From the NCBI GenBank assembly GCA_023269675.1, contig JAHFSX010000013.1:90676-154675 (forward strand): a DNA stretch of 64,000 nt, given 5' to 3'. Shown one piece after another: positions 26,501-34,443 of the stretch (the stretch's first letter is position 1; each line of letters opens with the position of its first letter). The notes beneath the pieces are model-generated. The model did no database searches. It worked only from the letters and a program-made list of their open reading frames with translations, and was not told where the DNA came from. A program made the position numbers and the translations under genes. This DNA is from Verrucomicrobiota bacterium. Its GTDB lineage: Bacteria > Verrucomicrobiota > Kiritimatiellia > RFP12 > UBA1067.

Positions 26501-26932
26501 CCCGTTGAACTGCACGCTCTGACTCGACGACTCCAGGCACTGGCCGTCGCTCAGCACCGCGTTCGCCTTGTCCGCGTGCTTGGCCTCGGCCTTGCGGTTC
26601 GCCTTGTAGGTGAACGGCAGCGACGGCGGGCGCGCGGCCGGCAGGGTGAACATGCGCTTCTTCAGCTCGCAGCGGGAATCGTCATCCGCCTCGGCCCGCA
26701 GCCGCAGCTTGCCGGCCATGTCCTCGCCCAGATACGGGCGCGGCGCCACCACGAAAACCTTGGCCCCGGCCCCGGCCGCCTTGCAGGCGGCCGCGACCGC
26801 TCCGGAGGAGCCTCCCACCACCACGACATCCACGTCCTGCACCAGCGGCAAAGCCTTTTCCGACTCGACGACCCCCGCCGCGCCCGCGACCTGACACGCC
26901 AACACGCACGCAACCCACATACCGTTTCTCAT
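23522..26932 (-). CDS. Exported double-module FAD-dependent oxidoreductase
   Basis: 1,136 aa with a signal peptide (start ATG 26932, AGGAGA upstream; a GTG lies one codon earlier). Two FAD-binding modules occur in tandem: VVVVGGSSGAVAAACKAAG near residue 37 and VLVAGAGTGGAPAGIAAAR near 555. A discoidin-like insert of about 100 residues (around 130-240) interrupts the first module, containing TLDLGAVIELGEFVAG and YRYLKVQAL. The C-terminal 200 residues look like HEAT-type helical repeats. PF12831-type FAD oxidoreductases are common next to glycosidase genes in PVC bacteria and are thought to oxidise sugars or related polyols, but the substrate and electron acceptor are unknown. The duplicated modules plus a carbohydrate-binding-like insert are unusual. 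Confidence 0.78.
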   Translation of the reverse strand: MRNGMWVACVLACQVAGAAGVVESEKALPLVQDVDVVVVGGSSGAVAAACKAAGAGAKVFVVAPRPYLGEDMAGKLRLRAEADDDSRCELKKRMFTLPAARPPSLPFTYKANRKAEAKHADKANAVLSDGQCLESSSQSVQFNGDVEVTLDLGAVIELGEFVAGVFERDGDFVTGEIQVQGSADNKLWKPLGSSKDRVTGANSECAEIAVPLRGRYRYLKVQALQGKGVVRQLLGEFYVYPVRDAAAVAGVSERTTPLKVKKTLDEALLNANIPFLTGAHATEPLIDASGKLSGVVIADRSGRQVIKAKVVIDATERGLLSRAAGGQPTPFPAGNYTFKRTVVAGEAPRAEGVRVKELFGLFDARVTGIKPAKGMPQFIKGRMFECEITLPMKDGSERAFAEAEQKARDLTFVPSQLESADSMTFVPPDLIKGQASSQAAWQGVDALDLKVFQPAGTEFLFVLGAMADVPREAAEQVMKPGNLMALGERIGAEAARVAKQRPAVTDVRVGSNLKAPRAGVAVGEHALGLPGYLCNASGSVRAEARELPVLAECDVLVAGAGTGGAPAGIAAARQGAKTIVCEYINQMGGVETDGLIGIYYWGNRVGFTSEIDKGVKETGVVFSQCKSEWYRRQNRKAGAEVWYGTMVNGVIVEDGKLVAVVVLTPNGERGLIRCKAAIDSTGNAELAALAGEETEFITAAEVALQGVGQTPRNLGASYTNTDIGFLDDTDAADLCFFALRSRFSMRDGIWDQAQVINSRERRRLVGAFYMSPLDVVNERTYPDVVVQPFSNFDSHGHTVHPQFFIEDPGHKGMKVNLPYRCLLPKKLDGLLVTGLGISAHRDAMPILRMQPDVQNQGYAAGVAAAMAVKAGVPVRQVDMPALQRHLIEMKILPAEVLKMKDSFPLPDAKIAKAVQSLAKNYEGLAVVLVDPARSVPLLQGAFRQAGKPEARFNYAHVLAMMGHADGEAELIEKVKGMTWDKGWNYRGMGQFNRSVSWVDSYIIALGRAKSQKALPALLEKTQGLCTTNEFSHFRAVAMALESIGDKSAAPALGALLVKPGVSGFAIRMQAKLPVIPNYSNEEGNKERSACLRELAVARALFNLGDFEGRGEKVLRAYADDPRGAYATHAKLVLAGK

Positions 26933-26965
26933 CACGCTCTCCTTGTTCCTCTTGCCACTTCAAAC

Positions 26966-27044
26966 CGATTAAGATTAAGAGCACGATTAGGATTAGGAGC
27001 GACCAAAAGAACTTGCGTAATCATAATCTTAATCTTAATCCTTC
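26966..27044. repeat. Inverted pair of AT-rich hexamer repeats (GATTAAGATTAAG / CTTAATCTTAATC)
   Basis: In otherwise GC-rich DNA, tandem GATTAA and GATTAG units (26967-26999) are followed by the inverse AATCTTAATCTTAATC (27026-27041), so the segment can fold back on itself. It fills the gap between the oxidoreductase and glycosyltransferase genes; no gene is present. Confidence 0.65.
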
Positions 27045-27059
27045 CCCGCCTCCCCAGCA

Positions 27060-27824
27060 TCACAACCTGCGCTTGCCCCACATCGTACGCCGCAGAGCCA
27101 GCAGCAACACATCGAACAGCATGCGCCCGCCGCTGGAAAAGACCCGCAGCGTCGAATATCCGCTGTAATCCCAATTGACCGGGACCTCGGCCACCCGATA
27201 GCCCAGATCGCGCGCCAAGGCGATCATCTCGACATCGAACGCGAACCTCCGGGTCCGCAGCCGAACGAAAATCTGCTTGGCGGCCCCCGCGCGGAAGAGC
27301 TTGAAGCCGCACTGCGTGTCGCGGATGCCGTGCACGCCCGCCGCACGCACCACCAGATTGAAGATCCGACTCAGGATCCGGCGGTAGAGCGGCGGCGGCC
27401 GGCCGATGTGCGCGCCGCGCACCGCGCGCGATCCGCAGGCGACGTCCACACCCTCGTCGAGCGCGGCTTTCAGCTTCAGCCAATCCCCGAGCGGCGTCGA
27501 GAAGTCAGCGTCGGACATGAGGATCAGATCCCCCTCCGCCGCCATCACCCCGGTCTTGACCGCGTACCCCTTGCCCTGGTTCACCGGATAGTGAATCAGG
27601 CGCAGCGCCGGATCATCCCGGTCCGCCAAGAACGCGTTGATCATCACCGCGCTGTCGTCGGGCGAGCCGTCGTCGACGTAGATGACATCGACCGCGACCC
27701 CCTCCGTGACGGCCATGAACTCCCCCACCTTGTTCAACGACTCCTGCATCCTGAAATGCTCTTTGTAAACCGGAATGACGATTGTCAGCCGCAAGTCACG
27801 ATTCATGTCCCCCTGAGCATTCAT
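27060..27824 (-). CDS. GT2-family glycosyltransferase (dolichyl-phosphate-glucosyltransferase type)
   Basis: 254 aa from the ATG at 27824. The GT-A fold is clear: TIVIPVYKE, VIYVDDGSPDD, LIHYPVNQGKGYAVKTG, SDADFSTP (DxD metal site) and DTQCGFKLFR. This set matches enzymes that move a sugar from a nucleotide donor to a polyprenyl phosphate (DPG/DPM synthase-like). There are no C-terminal membrane spans, so it probably acts at the cytoplasmic face. A second Met at 27806 with AGGGGG close upstream is the alternative start; 27824 was preferred because a -10 box (TATACT) ends 8 bases before it. It lies after uvrB but with its own promoter. Confidence 0.85.
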   Translation of the reverse strand: MNAQGDMNRDLRLTIVIPVYKEHFRMQESLNKVGEFMAVTEGVAVDVIYVDDGSPDDSAVMINAFLADRDDPALRLIHYPVNQGKGYAVKTGVMAAEGDLILMSDADFSTPLGDWLKLKAALDEGVDVACGSRAVRGAHIGRPPPLYRRILSRIFNLVVRAAGVHGIRDTQCGFKLFRAGAAKQIFVRLRTRRFAFDVEMIALARDLGYRVAEVPVNWDYSGYSTLRVFSSGGRMLFDVLLLALRRTMWGKRRL

Positions 27825-27832
27825 TTGACCGC

Positions 27833-27861
27833 AGTATAACAGCTTCACAGGAACACTTGAA
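27833..27861 (-). promoter_or_regulatory. Promoter implying a leaderless transcript for the GT2 gene
   Basis: Minus strand: TTCAAG (27856-27861), 17-base spacer, TATACT (27833-27838), then 8 bases to the ATG at 27824. The spacing matches that seen at 7795 and 31503. Confidence 0.5.
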
Positions 27862-27868
27862 CCGGAAA

Positions 27869-29917
27869 TCAGCGGGCCGCGGCCTTTTTCTTGGCTTTCT
27901 TGGGTGCCTTAGGCTCCGTGCTTTTCGTCTCGGCCTGGCCTCCCAGCATCCGCCTGAGCTCGCGGATCTCATCGCGCAGGAGCGCCGCGCGCTCGAACTC
28001 GAGCGCGTCCGCCGCGGCCAGCATTTCGCGCTCGACCTCGGCGATCGCGCGGTGCACGTCGTACGTCTCGTGCGACTCGGCCGCCACCATCCGCTCCTCC
28101 ACGCGCTGCGCCTCGGAGTAGAGCGCCAGCGACTCGTTGATGGCGCGCGTGATGCCGCGCGGCGTGATGTGGTGCTCGCGGTTGTAGGCCGCCTGCTTGG
28201 CGCGGCGCGCCTGGGTCACGTCCATCATGTGCCGCATCGCGTCGGTCATCTTGTCGGCATACAGGATCACGCGCCCGTTGATGTGGCGCGCCGTGCGCCC
28301 GGCCGTCTGGATCAGGGAGGTGCCGGAGCGCAGGAACCCTTCCTTGTCGGCGTCAAGCACCGCCACCAGCGCCACCTCCGGCAGGTCGAGCCCCTCGCGC
28401 AGCAGGTTGATGCCGATCAGGCAGTCGAACGATCCCTTGCGCAGCCGCCCCAGGATCTCCACGCGCGCGATCGCGTCGATGTCGCTGTGCAGGTACTCGA
28501 CGCGGATGCCGGTCTCGCGCAGGTAGGTCGCGAGGTCCTCCGCCGAGCGCTTGGTCAGCGTCGTCACCAGCACGCGGTCGCCGGCCTCGGTCACGCGCCG
28601 CACCTCCTCCATCAGGTCGTCGATCTGGTTTCCCAGCGGGCGCACCTCCACCGGCGGATCGAGCAGGCCCGTCGGCCGGATCACCTGTTCGGCGGTCACC
28701 TCGCTCACCTGCCGCTCGTACGGGCTGGGAGTGGCGGAGGCGAAAACGATCGGCCCGACCTTGCGCAGGAACTCCTCGAAATAGAGCGGCCGGTTGTCCT
28801 TGGCCGACGGCAGCCGGAACCCGTAGTCCACCAGCGTCTGCTTGCGCGCCTGGTCGCCGTTGAACATGGCGCGGATCTGCGGCACGGTCACATGCGACTC
28901 GTCGATGATCGTGAGGAACTCGCAGTCGAAATAGTCGAGCAGGCACGCGGGCGACTCGCCCGCCGCCCGGCCGGCCAGGTGCCGCGAGTAGTTCTCGATG
29001 CCGTTGCAGTAGCCCAGCTCGCGCATCATCTCCAGGTCGTACTCGGTGCGCTGCCGCAACCGCTGCGCCTCCAGCAGCTTGCCCTGGCGCTCGAACTCGG
29101 CGAGGCGCTCGTCCAGCTCCCGGCTGATCAGCCCGATGGCGGCCTCGACCTTGGACTTGGGCATCACGAAGTGCTTGGCCGGCGAGATCACCGAGCGCAG
29201 CAGCTTCACGCCCGTCTTGCCGGTCACCGGATCGAGCGTGCGGATCTCCTCCACCTCGTCGCCGAAGAACGACACGCGCACGCCCGTGGTCTCATACGAG
29301 GGAAAGATGTCCACGCAGTCGCCGCGCACGCGGAACGTGCCGGGCTGGGGCTCGTAGTCGTTGCGCGAGTACTGGATGCTCACGAGCTGCTCCAGCATCA
29401 GGTCGCGGCCGAGCCGGGCGCCCGGCACGATGTCCACCAGCATCTCCTTGTAATCCGCGGGCGAGCCCAACCCGTAGATGCAGGAGACCGAGGCCACGAT
29501 GATCACGTCGCGCCGGCCGAGCAGCGCGTTGGTGGCGCCCAGCCGGTAACGCTCGATCTCGGCGTTGATCGACGCGTCCTTGTCGATGAAGGTGTCGGTC
29601 TGCGGGATGTAGGCTTCCGGCTGGTAGTAGTCGTAGTAGCTGACGAAGTACTCGACCGCGTTGTTCGGAAAGAAGCTCTTGAGCTCGGCGAAGAGCTGCG
29701 CCGCCAAGGTCTTGTTGTGCGAGACGATGAGCGTCGGCCGACCCCACTCGCGGATGACGTTGGCCATGGTGAAGGTCTTGCCGGAGCCGGTGACGCCCTC
29801 GAGCGTCAGCCGCTTCGCCCCGGCCTGGAGTCCCCGCACCAGCGCGTCGATGGCCTGCGGCTGGTCGCCCGCAGGCTGGAACTCGGATGCGATCGTGAAC
29901 TCTGCCAAGCGCGCCAT
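27869..29917 (-). CDS. uvrB: Excinuclease ABC subunit B (UvrB)
   Basis: 682 aa, a full-length UvrB. Walker A GVTGSGKTFTMANV near residue 35, the damage-probing beta-hairpin YYDYYQPEAYIP near 95, DESHVT as the DEAD-like box, helicase motif VI region QTAGRTARH, and a C-terminal UVR domain (LEFERAALLRDEIREL). UvrB receives DNA from UvrA, verifies the lesion and recruits UvrC in nucleotide excision repair. The start at 29917 (MARLAEFTIASEFQP) matches the family N-terminus; the open frame upstream is REP-like DNA. The C-terminus has a Lys-rich tail. It is flanked by unrelated genes, so it is probably transcribed alone. Confidence 0.97.
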   Translation of the reverse strand: MARLAEFTIASEFQPAGDQPQAIDALVRGLQAGAKRLTLEGVTGSGKTFTMANVIREWGRPTLIVSHNKTLAAQLFAELKSFFPNNAVEYFVSYYDYYQPEAYIPQTDTFIDKDASINAEIERYRLGATNALLGRRDVIIVASVSCIYGLGSPADYKEMLVDIVPGARLGRDLMLEQLVSIQYSRNDYEPQPGTFRVRGDCVDIFPSYETTGVRVSFFGDEVEEIRTLDPVTGKTGVKLLRSVISPAKHFVMPKSKVEAAIGLISRELDERLAEFERQGKLLEAQRLRQRTEYDLEMMRELGYCNGIENYSRHLAGRAAGESPACLLDYFDCEFLTIIDESHVTVPQIRAMFNGDQARKQTLVDYGFRLPSAKDNRPLYFEEFLRKVGPIVFASATPSPYERQVSEVTAEQVIRPTGLLDPPVEVRPLGNQIDDLMEEVRRVTEAGDRVLVTTLTKRSAEDLATYLRETGIRVEYLHSDIDAIARVEILGRLRKGSFDCLIGINLLREGLDLPEVALVAVLDADKEGFLRSGTSLIQTAGRTARHINGRVILYADKMTDAMRHMMDVTQARRAKQAAYNREHHITPRGITRAINESLALYSEAQRVEERMVAAESHETYDVHRAIAEVEREMLAAADALEFERAALLRDEIRELRRMLGGQAETKSTEPKAPKKAKKKAAAR

Positions 29918-29942
29918 GCAAGAAGCCTTTCCCGAGTCTATA

Positions 29943-30039
29943 CGGACGACACAGAGGTCGTCCCTCCAGATGTCACCATGGAGGGTCGGGCTCTGTCCCG
30001 ACCGCACGAAGCCAAGTTGCGGGCGTTAGCCCAGCTTCG
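29943..30039. repeat. REP-like palindrome pair upstream of uvrB
   Basis: 29943-30000 is an imperfect palindrome with CGTCCCTCCA and TGGAGGGTCGGG arms, related to the element inside the GH2 gene at 19166-19231. A second hairpin with arms CGAAGC (30007-30012) and GCTTCG (30034-30039) follows. The segment separates uvrB from the dehydrogenase gene. Confidence 0.55.
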
Positions 30040-31200
30040 TCATTTCGCCAGCAGCACGATCTCCTGAACCTCCTGCCCGCCGAGATCGCCGTACTCGCCG
30101 ATCTTGACGCCGCGCTTGGCCAGACGCGCCGCGACCTGGCGCCCCGCCTCGGCCGCATCAACCTTATACTCAGAGAGCCGCGTGGGCACGCCGACCGACC
30201 GGAAGAAGGCCTCCATCTTGTCGACGCCCTGCGCCGCGCGGGCCGCCGCGTCGCCTTGCGTGATGCCCCACACGCGCCCGGCGCACTGCGCGAGCCGCGC
30301 CTGCTTGCGCCTGATTTCATGACGGTGCACCGCCGGCATGATCACGGCCAGCGTGCGCGCGTGGTCGATGCCGTAAAGCGCGGTCAGCTCGTGGCCGATC
30401 ATGTGCGTGGCCCAGTCCTGCGCCGCCACGCCGCATCCCAGCGAGCCGTTCAGGCCGGTCGTGGCGCACCACATCAGGTTCGCCCGCACGTCGTAGTCGT
30501 CCGGATGCAGCTTGACCTTCGGCGCCTCCTCGATCAGCGTCAGCAGCACCGCCTCGGCCTGGCGCTCAGTCAGCGGCGCGCTCCCGATGGCGCACATGTA
30601 CTGCTCCATCACGTGCACGAAGGTGTCGACGATGCCGTTCTCGACCTGCCTGGCCGGCAGCGAGAAGGTGGTCTCCGGATCGAGAATCGAGAACTTGGGA
30701 TAGACCAGCGGCGAGGCGAACGCCAGCTTCTCGCCGGTCGAAGCGCGCGAGATCACCGCGAAGGTGTTCATCTCCGACCCGGTCGCGGGCAGCGTCAGCA
30801 CCGAGCCCAGCGGCAGCGCCGCCGTCACGGGCTGGCGCCCCTCCATGATGCCCCACGGATCGCCCGCCGCATAGACCGACGCGACGGCAATGAACTTGGT
30901 CGCATCCAGCACCGAACCGCCGCCCACCGCCAGCAGAAAGCCCGCGCCCTCGGCCCGGGCCTGCGCCGCGGCACTCATGCAGGTCTCGTAGCGCGGGTTG
31001 GGTTCGATCCCGCCGAACTCGGTCAGCGCGCGGCCCGCCAGCGCCGCCCGCACCTGGTCGTAAACGCCGTTCTTCTTGATTGACCCGCCGCCGTAGGTCA
31101 GCATGACCTTCACATCGGCGGGAATCAGACCCTTCAGCTCGGCGATCATGCCTTTGCCGAACACGACCTTCACCGGATTGAAATACGTAAAGTTTGTCAT
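30040..31200 (-). CDS. Iron-containing alcohol dehydrogenase (butanol-dehydrogenase type)
   Basis: 386 aa, cytoplasmic. N-terminal NPVKVVFGKGM, the nucleotide-binding GGGSVLDATKF, PATGSEMN, and the metal-binding histidines in VMEQYM and MIGHELTALYGIDHARTLAV match the Fe-ADH family, specifically the YqhD/BdhA type of NAD(P)H-dependent butanol or aldehyde reductase. It would reduce aldehydes to alcohols in fermentation or detoxification. ATG at 31200 with AGGAG eight bases upstream. It is single and divergent from the HAD phosphatase gene. Metal (Fe or Zn) and cofactor preference cannot be told from sequence alone. Confidence 0.92.
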   Translation of the reverse strand: MTNFTYFNPVKVVFGKGMIAELKGLIPADVKVMLTYGGGSIKKNGVYDQVRAALAGRALTEFGGIEPNPRYETCMSAAAQARAEGAGFLLAVGGGSVLDATKFIAVASVYAAGDPWGIMEGRQPVTAALPLGSVLTLPATGSEMNTFAVISRASTGEKLAFASPLVYPKFSILDPETTFSLPARQVENGIVDTFVHVMEQYMCAIGSAPLTERQAEAVLLTLIEEAPKVKLHPDDYDVRANLMWCATTGLNGSLGCGVAAQDWATHMIGHELTALYGIDHARTLAVIMPAVHRHEIRRKQARLAQCAGRVWGITQGDAAARAAQGVDKMEAFFRSVGVPTRLSEYKVDAAEAGRQVAARLAKRGVKIGEYGDLGGQEVQEIVLLAK

Positions 31201-31291
31201 CGGAACGCTCCTTTTTTAGAGGACAATACCATAGCACCATTCCCCCCGGCGGGCAACACGCCAGCTCCGTGAGCCGGCCTCGCGGCGTTTT

Positions 31292-31425
31292 CATCTAGCC
31301 TTTTGTCACACGCAGACGGCCGGCCCAGCGGTCCGGCCCTGCCTTTGGGACGCACAGCGCGGCCGGGCTAGATCTGCATAGGCGGGGCCCGCCGCCGGGC
31401 GAGCCGCCGCCCGGCACCAATGCAG
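31292..31425. repeat. Nested GC-rich palindromes between the dehydrogenase and HAD genes
   Basis: An outer pair TCTAGCC (around 31292) and GGGCTAGAT (around 31365) encloses GC-rich inverted segments. A second unit is bounded by CTGCAT and ATGCAG (about 31375-31425). The CGGCCCAGCGG core recurs at 46429-46560. The interval 31201-31480 contains no gene. Confidence 0.5.
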
Positions 31426-31502
31426 ACGCCGTAAGGCCGCAAAATGGCGCCTGCTGATATTCTTGTTACCGCACGGCAGCCGCTTTGGTAAACTTCGGCC
31501 GC

Positions 31503-32189
31503 ATGAATGCCTTTATTTTCGACATGGACGGCGTGCTCGCCGACAACTCCGACTTTCACGTGCGGGCCTGGACCGACTACTCCCGCCAATACGGCCGCGC
31601 GCTGACCGTCGACGACATCAAAAGCCGGCTCGGCTTCAACAACCGCGAGTACATGCGCTTCGTGCTCGGCCGCGAACCGACCGATGCGGAGGTCCTCAAG
31701 TCCACCGACGAGAAGGAGGCGCTCTACCGCGAGATTTACCACCCGCACCTCGTCACGCCGCCCGGCCTGATCGCCCTGCTGGAGCACGCCCGGCGGGAAG
31801 GCATCGTGTGCGCCGTCGCCACCTCGGCACCCGAAGTGAACGTGCGTTTCGTGCTCGACGGACTCAAGATCCGACACTACTTCAAGGAGGTGGTGGACGC
31901 CTCGTGCGTGCGGAACTGCAAGCCCGACCCCGAGATTTACCTGCTGGCCTCGCAGCGCCTCGGCGTGCCGCCCGCGGCGTGCATCGTGTTCGAGGACGCC
32001 CTGGCAGGCATCCAGGCCGGCAACGCGGCGGGCATGCGCGTCGTCGCGATCACGACCTCCTACCCCGCCGAGATTCTGCGCGGCAGCAACCCGGCGGCGA
32101 TCATCACGTCCTTCTCGGAGCTCGCCGCCCCCTGCCCCGCGGCGGCGCTGATCGAGTCCGCCACGGGCAAGCGGCTGTCGCTCTCGTAA
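31503..32189 (+). CDS. HAD-superfamily phosphatase/phosphomutase (beta-phosphoglucomutase-like)
   Basis: 228 aa. Motif I FIFDMDGVLADN, motif II VATSAPE, motif III Lys in CKPDPEIYL, and motif IV VFEDALAGIQAGNAAGM give a complete HAD subfamily IA fold with a helical cap. The family includes beta-phosphoglucomutases and sugar-phosphate phosphatases; the substrate is not determined. The ATG at 31503 was chosen over an in-frame TTG at 31485; the -10-like TAAACT ends 8 bases before it and no Shine-Dalgarno is visible, so the mRNA may be leaderless. It is convergent with the GH10 gene. Confidence 0.85.
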   Translation: MNAFIFDMDGVLADNSDFHVRAWTDYSRQYGRALTVDDIKSRLGFNNREYMRFVLGREPTDAEVLKSTDEKEALYREIYHPHLVTPPGLIALLEHARREGIVCAVATSAPEVNVRFVLDGLKIRHYFKEVVDASCVRNCKPDPEIYLLASQRLGVPPAACIVFEDALAGIQAGNAAGMRVVAITTSYPAEILRGSNPAAIITSFSELAAPCPAAALIESATGKRLSLS

Positions 32190-32214
32190 CACGGACTTAC
32201 GCGCGCTTGAATTT

Positions 32215-32300
32215 TTCCACCGCCAAGGCTCCAAGAACACGGAGTTCACCAAAAATCACTTAGTGACCTTGGTGTACTTGGTGTCCTGGTGGTAACAACC
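32215..32300. repeat. Inverted pair of CACCAAGG-type tandem repeats
   Basis: The left arm (about 32217-32251, CCACCGCCAAGG-like) and the right arm (about 32266-32295, TTGGTGTACTTGGTGTCC) are imperfectly complementary and each built of short direct units. A TCACTTAGTGA palindrome sits in the centre. The element lies between convergent genes and could act as a bidirectional transcription stop. Confidence 0.6.
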
Positions 32301-32329
32301 TCTTTCGATCCGGCCTGCGTCGGGCCAGC

Positions 32330-34219
32330 TTAGAAGCTCACGCTCACCGACCGCGGGGTGCCCTTGTCGAGCACGACGTCCTTGGTGAGCGTCTGGCCGT
32401 CCCGCGTGACCGTGAAGCGGTAGGTGCCGTAGAAGCCTTCCAGCTGCGCCTGGCCGTTGACAGGGCTCAGCGTGGCGCGCGTCTTCCACTCGTGGTTGAT
32501 GAGCGCGTCCAGAGCGTCGTAGACCGGCTTGCGGGTGAAGTCGCGGTTGAGCAGGCCGCCGCGGCAGCGGTCCTCGCCGCCCGCCGCCGTGCCGTCCACG
32601 AGGTTCCACCACGTGATGCAAGCCATGTTGGGGTGGCTGAACCAGGCGCGGTAGTACTGCCGCGCCAGATAGGCCTGCCACGCATCGGCGTCGGGCGTCA
32701 CGCTCTTGAAGCCCGGCACGGTGATCTCCGTCACGTGGAACGGCTTGCCGAAGACCGCGAAGCGGTCCATGATGCGGAAAAGCTGCTCCGGCGTGAAGCT
32801 CTTGCCCGCCAGGGCCTGGCGCAAATCGTCCTCGGCGAACAGATGGTACTGCATGCCGATCACATCCACCTTGGCTTTCTTGAGCAGCATGTTCTCGACC
32901 AGCAGATAGTCGACCCCGTACTCCATCCGGTCGCGCTCCCAGATCCCCGTCGTGAAGTTCAGCGTAAAGGCGACGTCGGAAGGGAAGTGCTTCTCCGCCT
33001 GCTTGAAGGCCCAGAAGCAGTAGTCCTTGGGCATGATCTCTTTGACGTCATGATCCGTCACCTCGTTCACGATGTCCCACAGCTTGATCTGGCTGCCGTA
33101 CCGCGCGCAGATCTGCTCGATGCGCTGCTCGAACAGCTGCGTGCGCGCCGCCTGGTCCTTCGGCAGCCACGCGGGAATCATCCAGCGGTTGTTGCTCCAC
33201 ACCAGCGGATGGCCCTTCTTGGTCAGCCCGTGCCGGTCCGCGAACTCGATCACCGTGTCCGGCGGCGGGCGGCGGTACATGTACGCGCTGTCCTTGCCGA
33301 AACGCAGCTTGCCCTGCTCGGGCTCGATACCCGGCCAGTAGAACGGGATCGTGATCTGATTGAACAGGCCCAGGAACATCTCCTCGTACTTGGCGTCCTC
33401 GACCGCGTTGGTGAAGCCTTTCACCATGAAGCCGTTGCAGCCGAAGAGGAAGGCGTGGCGCACCAGCTCGGCCTTGACCTCGGCATGCTCCAGCGGCTTG
33501 CCGTCCGCGCCCGTGAAGGCCACCGTAAACGTGCCCATGCGGTTCTCGCGGATGCCCTGCGCGATCCGCGCCTCGACCGCGGGGTCGGACCACAAGGCCT
33601 TGACCCGGTCGCCGAACTCCGGCAGCTTGAACGCCGCGAAATCCGCGGGCGCCGTCTTGACGAACATCAGGCTCGGCCCGGTCATGTGGACCTCGACGCC
33701 GTGGGCGTTGGCGACCGCGTTGTCGGGGCAGCCCTGGTCATAGCCGTACAGCGCGCGCTTCAGGTTCTTCACCGCGCCCCCGCCGCCGTCGAAATCCGCC
33801 AGCGCCACCTGCGCCGCGTAGCGGTCGGAGCCTTCGTTGAAATCCGCCACCACCGCATACTCGGCGGCCGGCAGCAGGATCGCCTGCGGCAGCGCCGCGA
33901 AACGGTAGCCCTTGCGGAGCACCGCGGTCTTGGGATCGACGGTCAGCGACGCCACGAGCGTCTGCTCCGGCAGGTGGTAGAGCCGCACCTGCTGCGCCTT
34001 GGCAAGCCCGTCCCCGCCCTCGTCGAAATACCCGAGCTGCGTCACATAGACCGGCGCTTCCACCTCGAACGCCTGCCCGACCGTCACGTTCTTGCTCTGG
34101 TACTCCGCCGCCGGCGCGCCCGCCGGCTTGAGCCCGATCATCTGCACCGCGTCCTGCGCCGCCGTCCCCAGCGCCAGTGCCAGACACATGAATAGATACG
34201 CCGCCTGTTGCTTTGCCAT
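32330..34219 (-). CDS. Secreted GH10-family endo-xylanase-like enzyme with N-terminal accessory domain
   Basis: 629 aa with a signal peptide (cut after about residue 21). Residues 25-180 form a beta-rich accessory domain. The GH10 barrel spans about 200-560, with HPLVWSN, the acid/base WDIVNEVTD and the nucleophile Glu in FHVTEITVP; a short C-terminal beta domain follows. GH10 enzymes cut beta-1,4-xylan backbones. The barrel is divergent (NRWMIPAW instead of the usual QTPxWV-like stretch), so activity on another glycan is possible. GGGAGAGG lies before the ATG at 34219. It may share expression with the sugar permease/ribokinase genes upstream on the same strand but is separated by 224 bases of repeats. 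Confidence 0.85.
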   Translation of the reverse strand: MAKQQAAYLFMCLALALGTAAQDAVQMIGLKPAGAPAAEYQSKNVTVGQAFEVEAPVYVTQLGYFDEGGDGLAKAQQVRLYHLPEQTLVASLTVDPKTAVLRKGYRFAALPQAILLPAAEYAVVADFNEGSDRYAAQVALADFDGGGGAVKNLKRALYGYDQGCPDNAVANAHGVEVHMTGPSLMFVKTAPADFAAFKLPEFGDRVKALWSDPAVEARIAQGIRENRMGTFTVAFTGADGKPLEHAEVKAELVRHAFLFGCNGFMVKGFTNAVEDAKYEEMFLGLFNQITIPFYWPGIEPEQGKLRFGKDSAYMYRRPPPDTVIEFADRHGLTKKGHPLVWSNNRWMIPAWLPKDQAARTQLFEQRIEQICARYGSQIKLWDIVNEVTDHDVKEIMPKDYCFWAFKQAEKHFPSDVAFTLNFTTGIWERDRMEYGVDYLLVENMLLKKAKVDVIGMQYHLFAEDDLRQALAGKSFTPEQLFRIMDRFAVFGKPFHVTEITVPGFKSVTPDADAWQAYLARQYYRAWFSHPNMACITWWNLVDGTAAGGEDRCRGGLLNRDFTRKPVYDALDALINHEWKTRATLSPVNGQAQLEGFYGTYRFTVTRDGQTLTKDVVLDKGTPRSVSVSF

Positions 34220-34323
34220 ACGCCTCTCCCTTGATTCTTCCTAAAACCGTTATGGCAAGACTATACGGCAAGACACGGGCATCCATCTATAGCCGTTTGC
34301 GCATAAATAATTAACACTTTTGC

Positions 34324-34434
34324 GCACGCCCAAGGATGGGCGTGCCACATTCGGTTGTACCCTGCGCGGCCTTGCGCAGGGGCGGCTACCCGTTCCAACC
34401 GCTTATGCACGCCCGCGGATGGGCGTGCCACGTG
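34324..34434. repeat. Duplicated GGATGGGCGTGCCAC-type element
   Basis: The unit CACGCCC...GGATGGGCGTGCCAC occurs twice (about 34324-34350 and 34408-34434), flanking a TGCGCGGCCTTGCGCA palindrome. A diverged copy lies at 41719-41782. No gene lies between 34220 and 34443. Confidence 0.6.
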
Positions 34435-34443
34435 CGGATGCGC

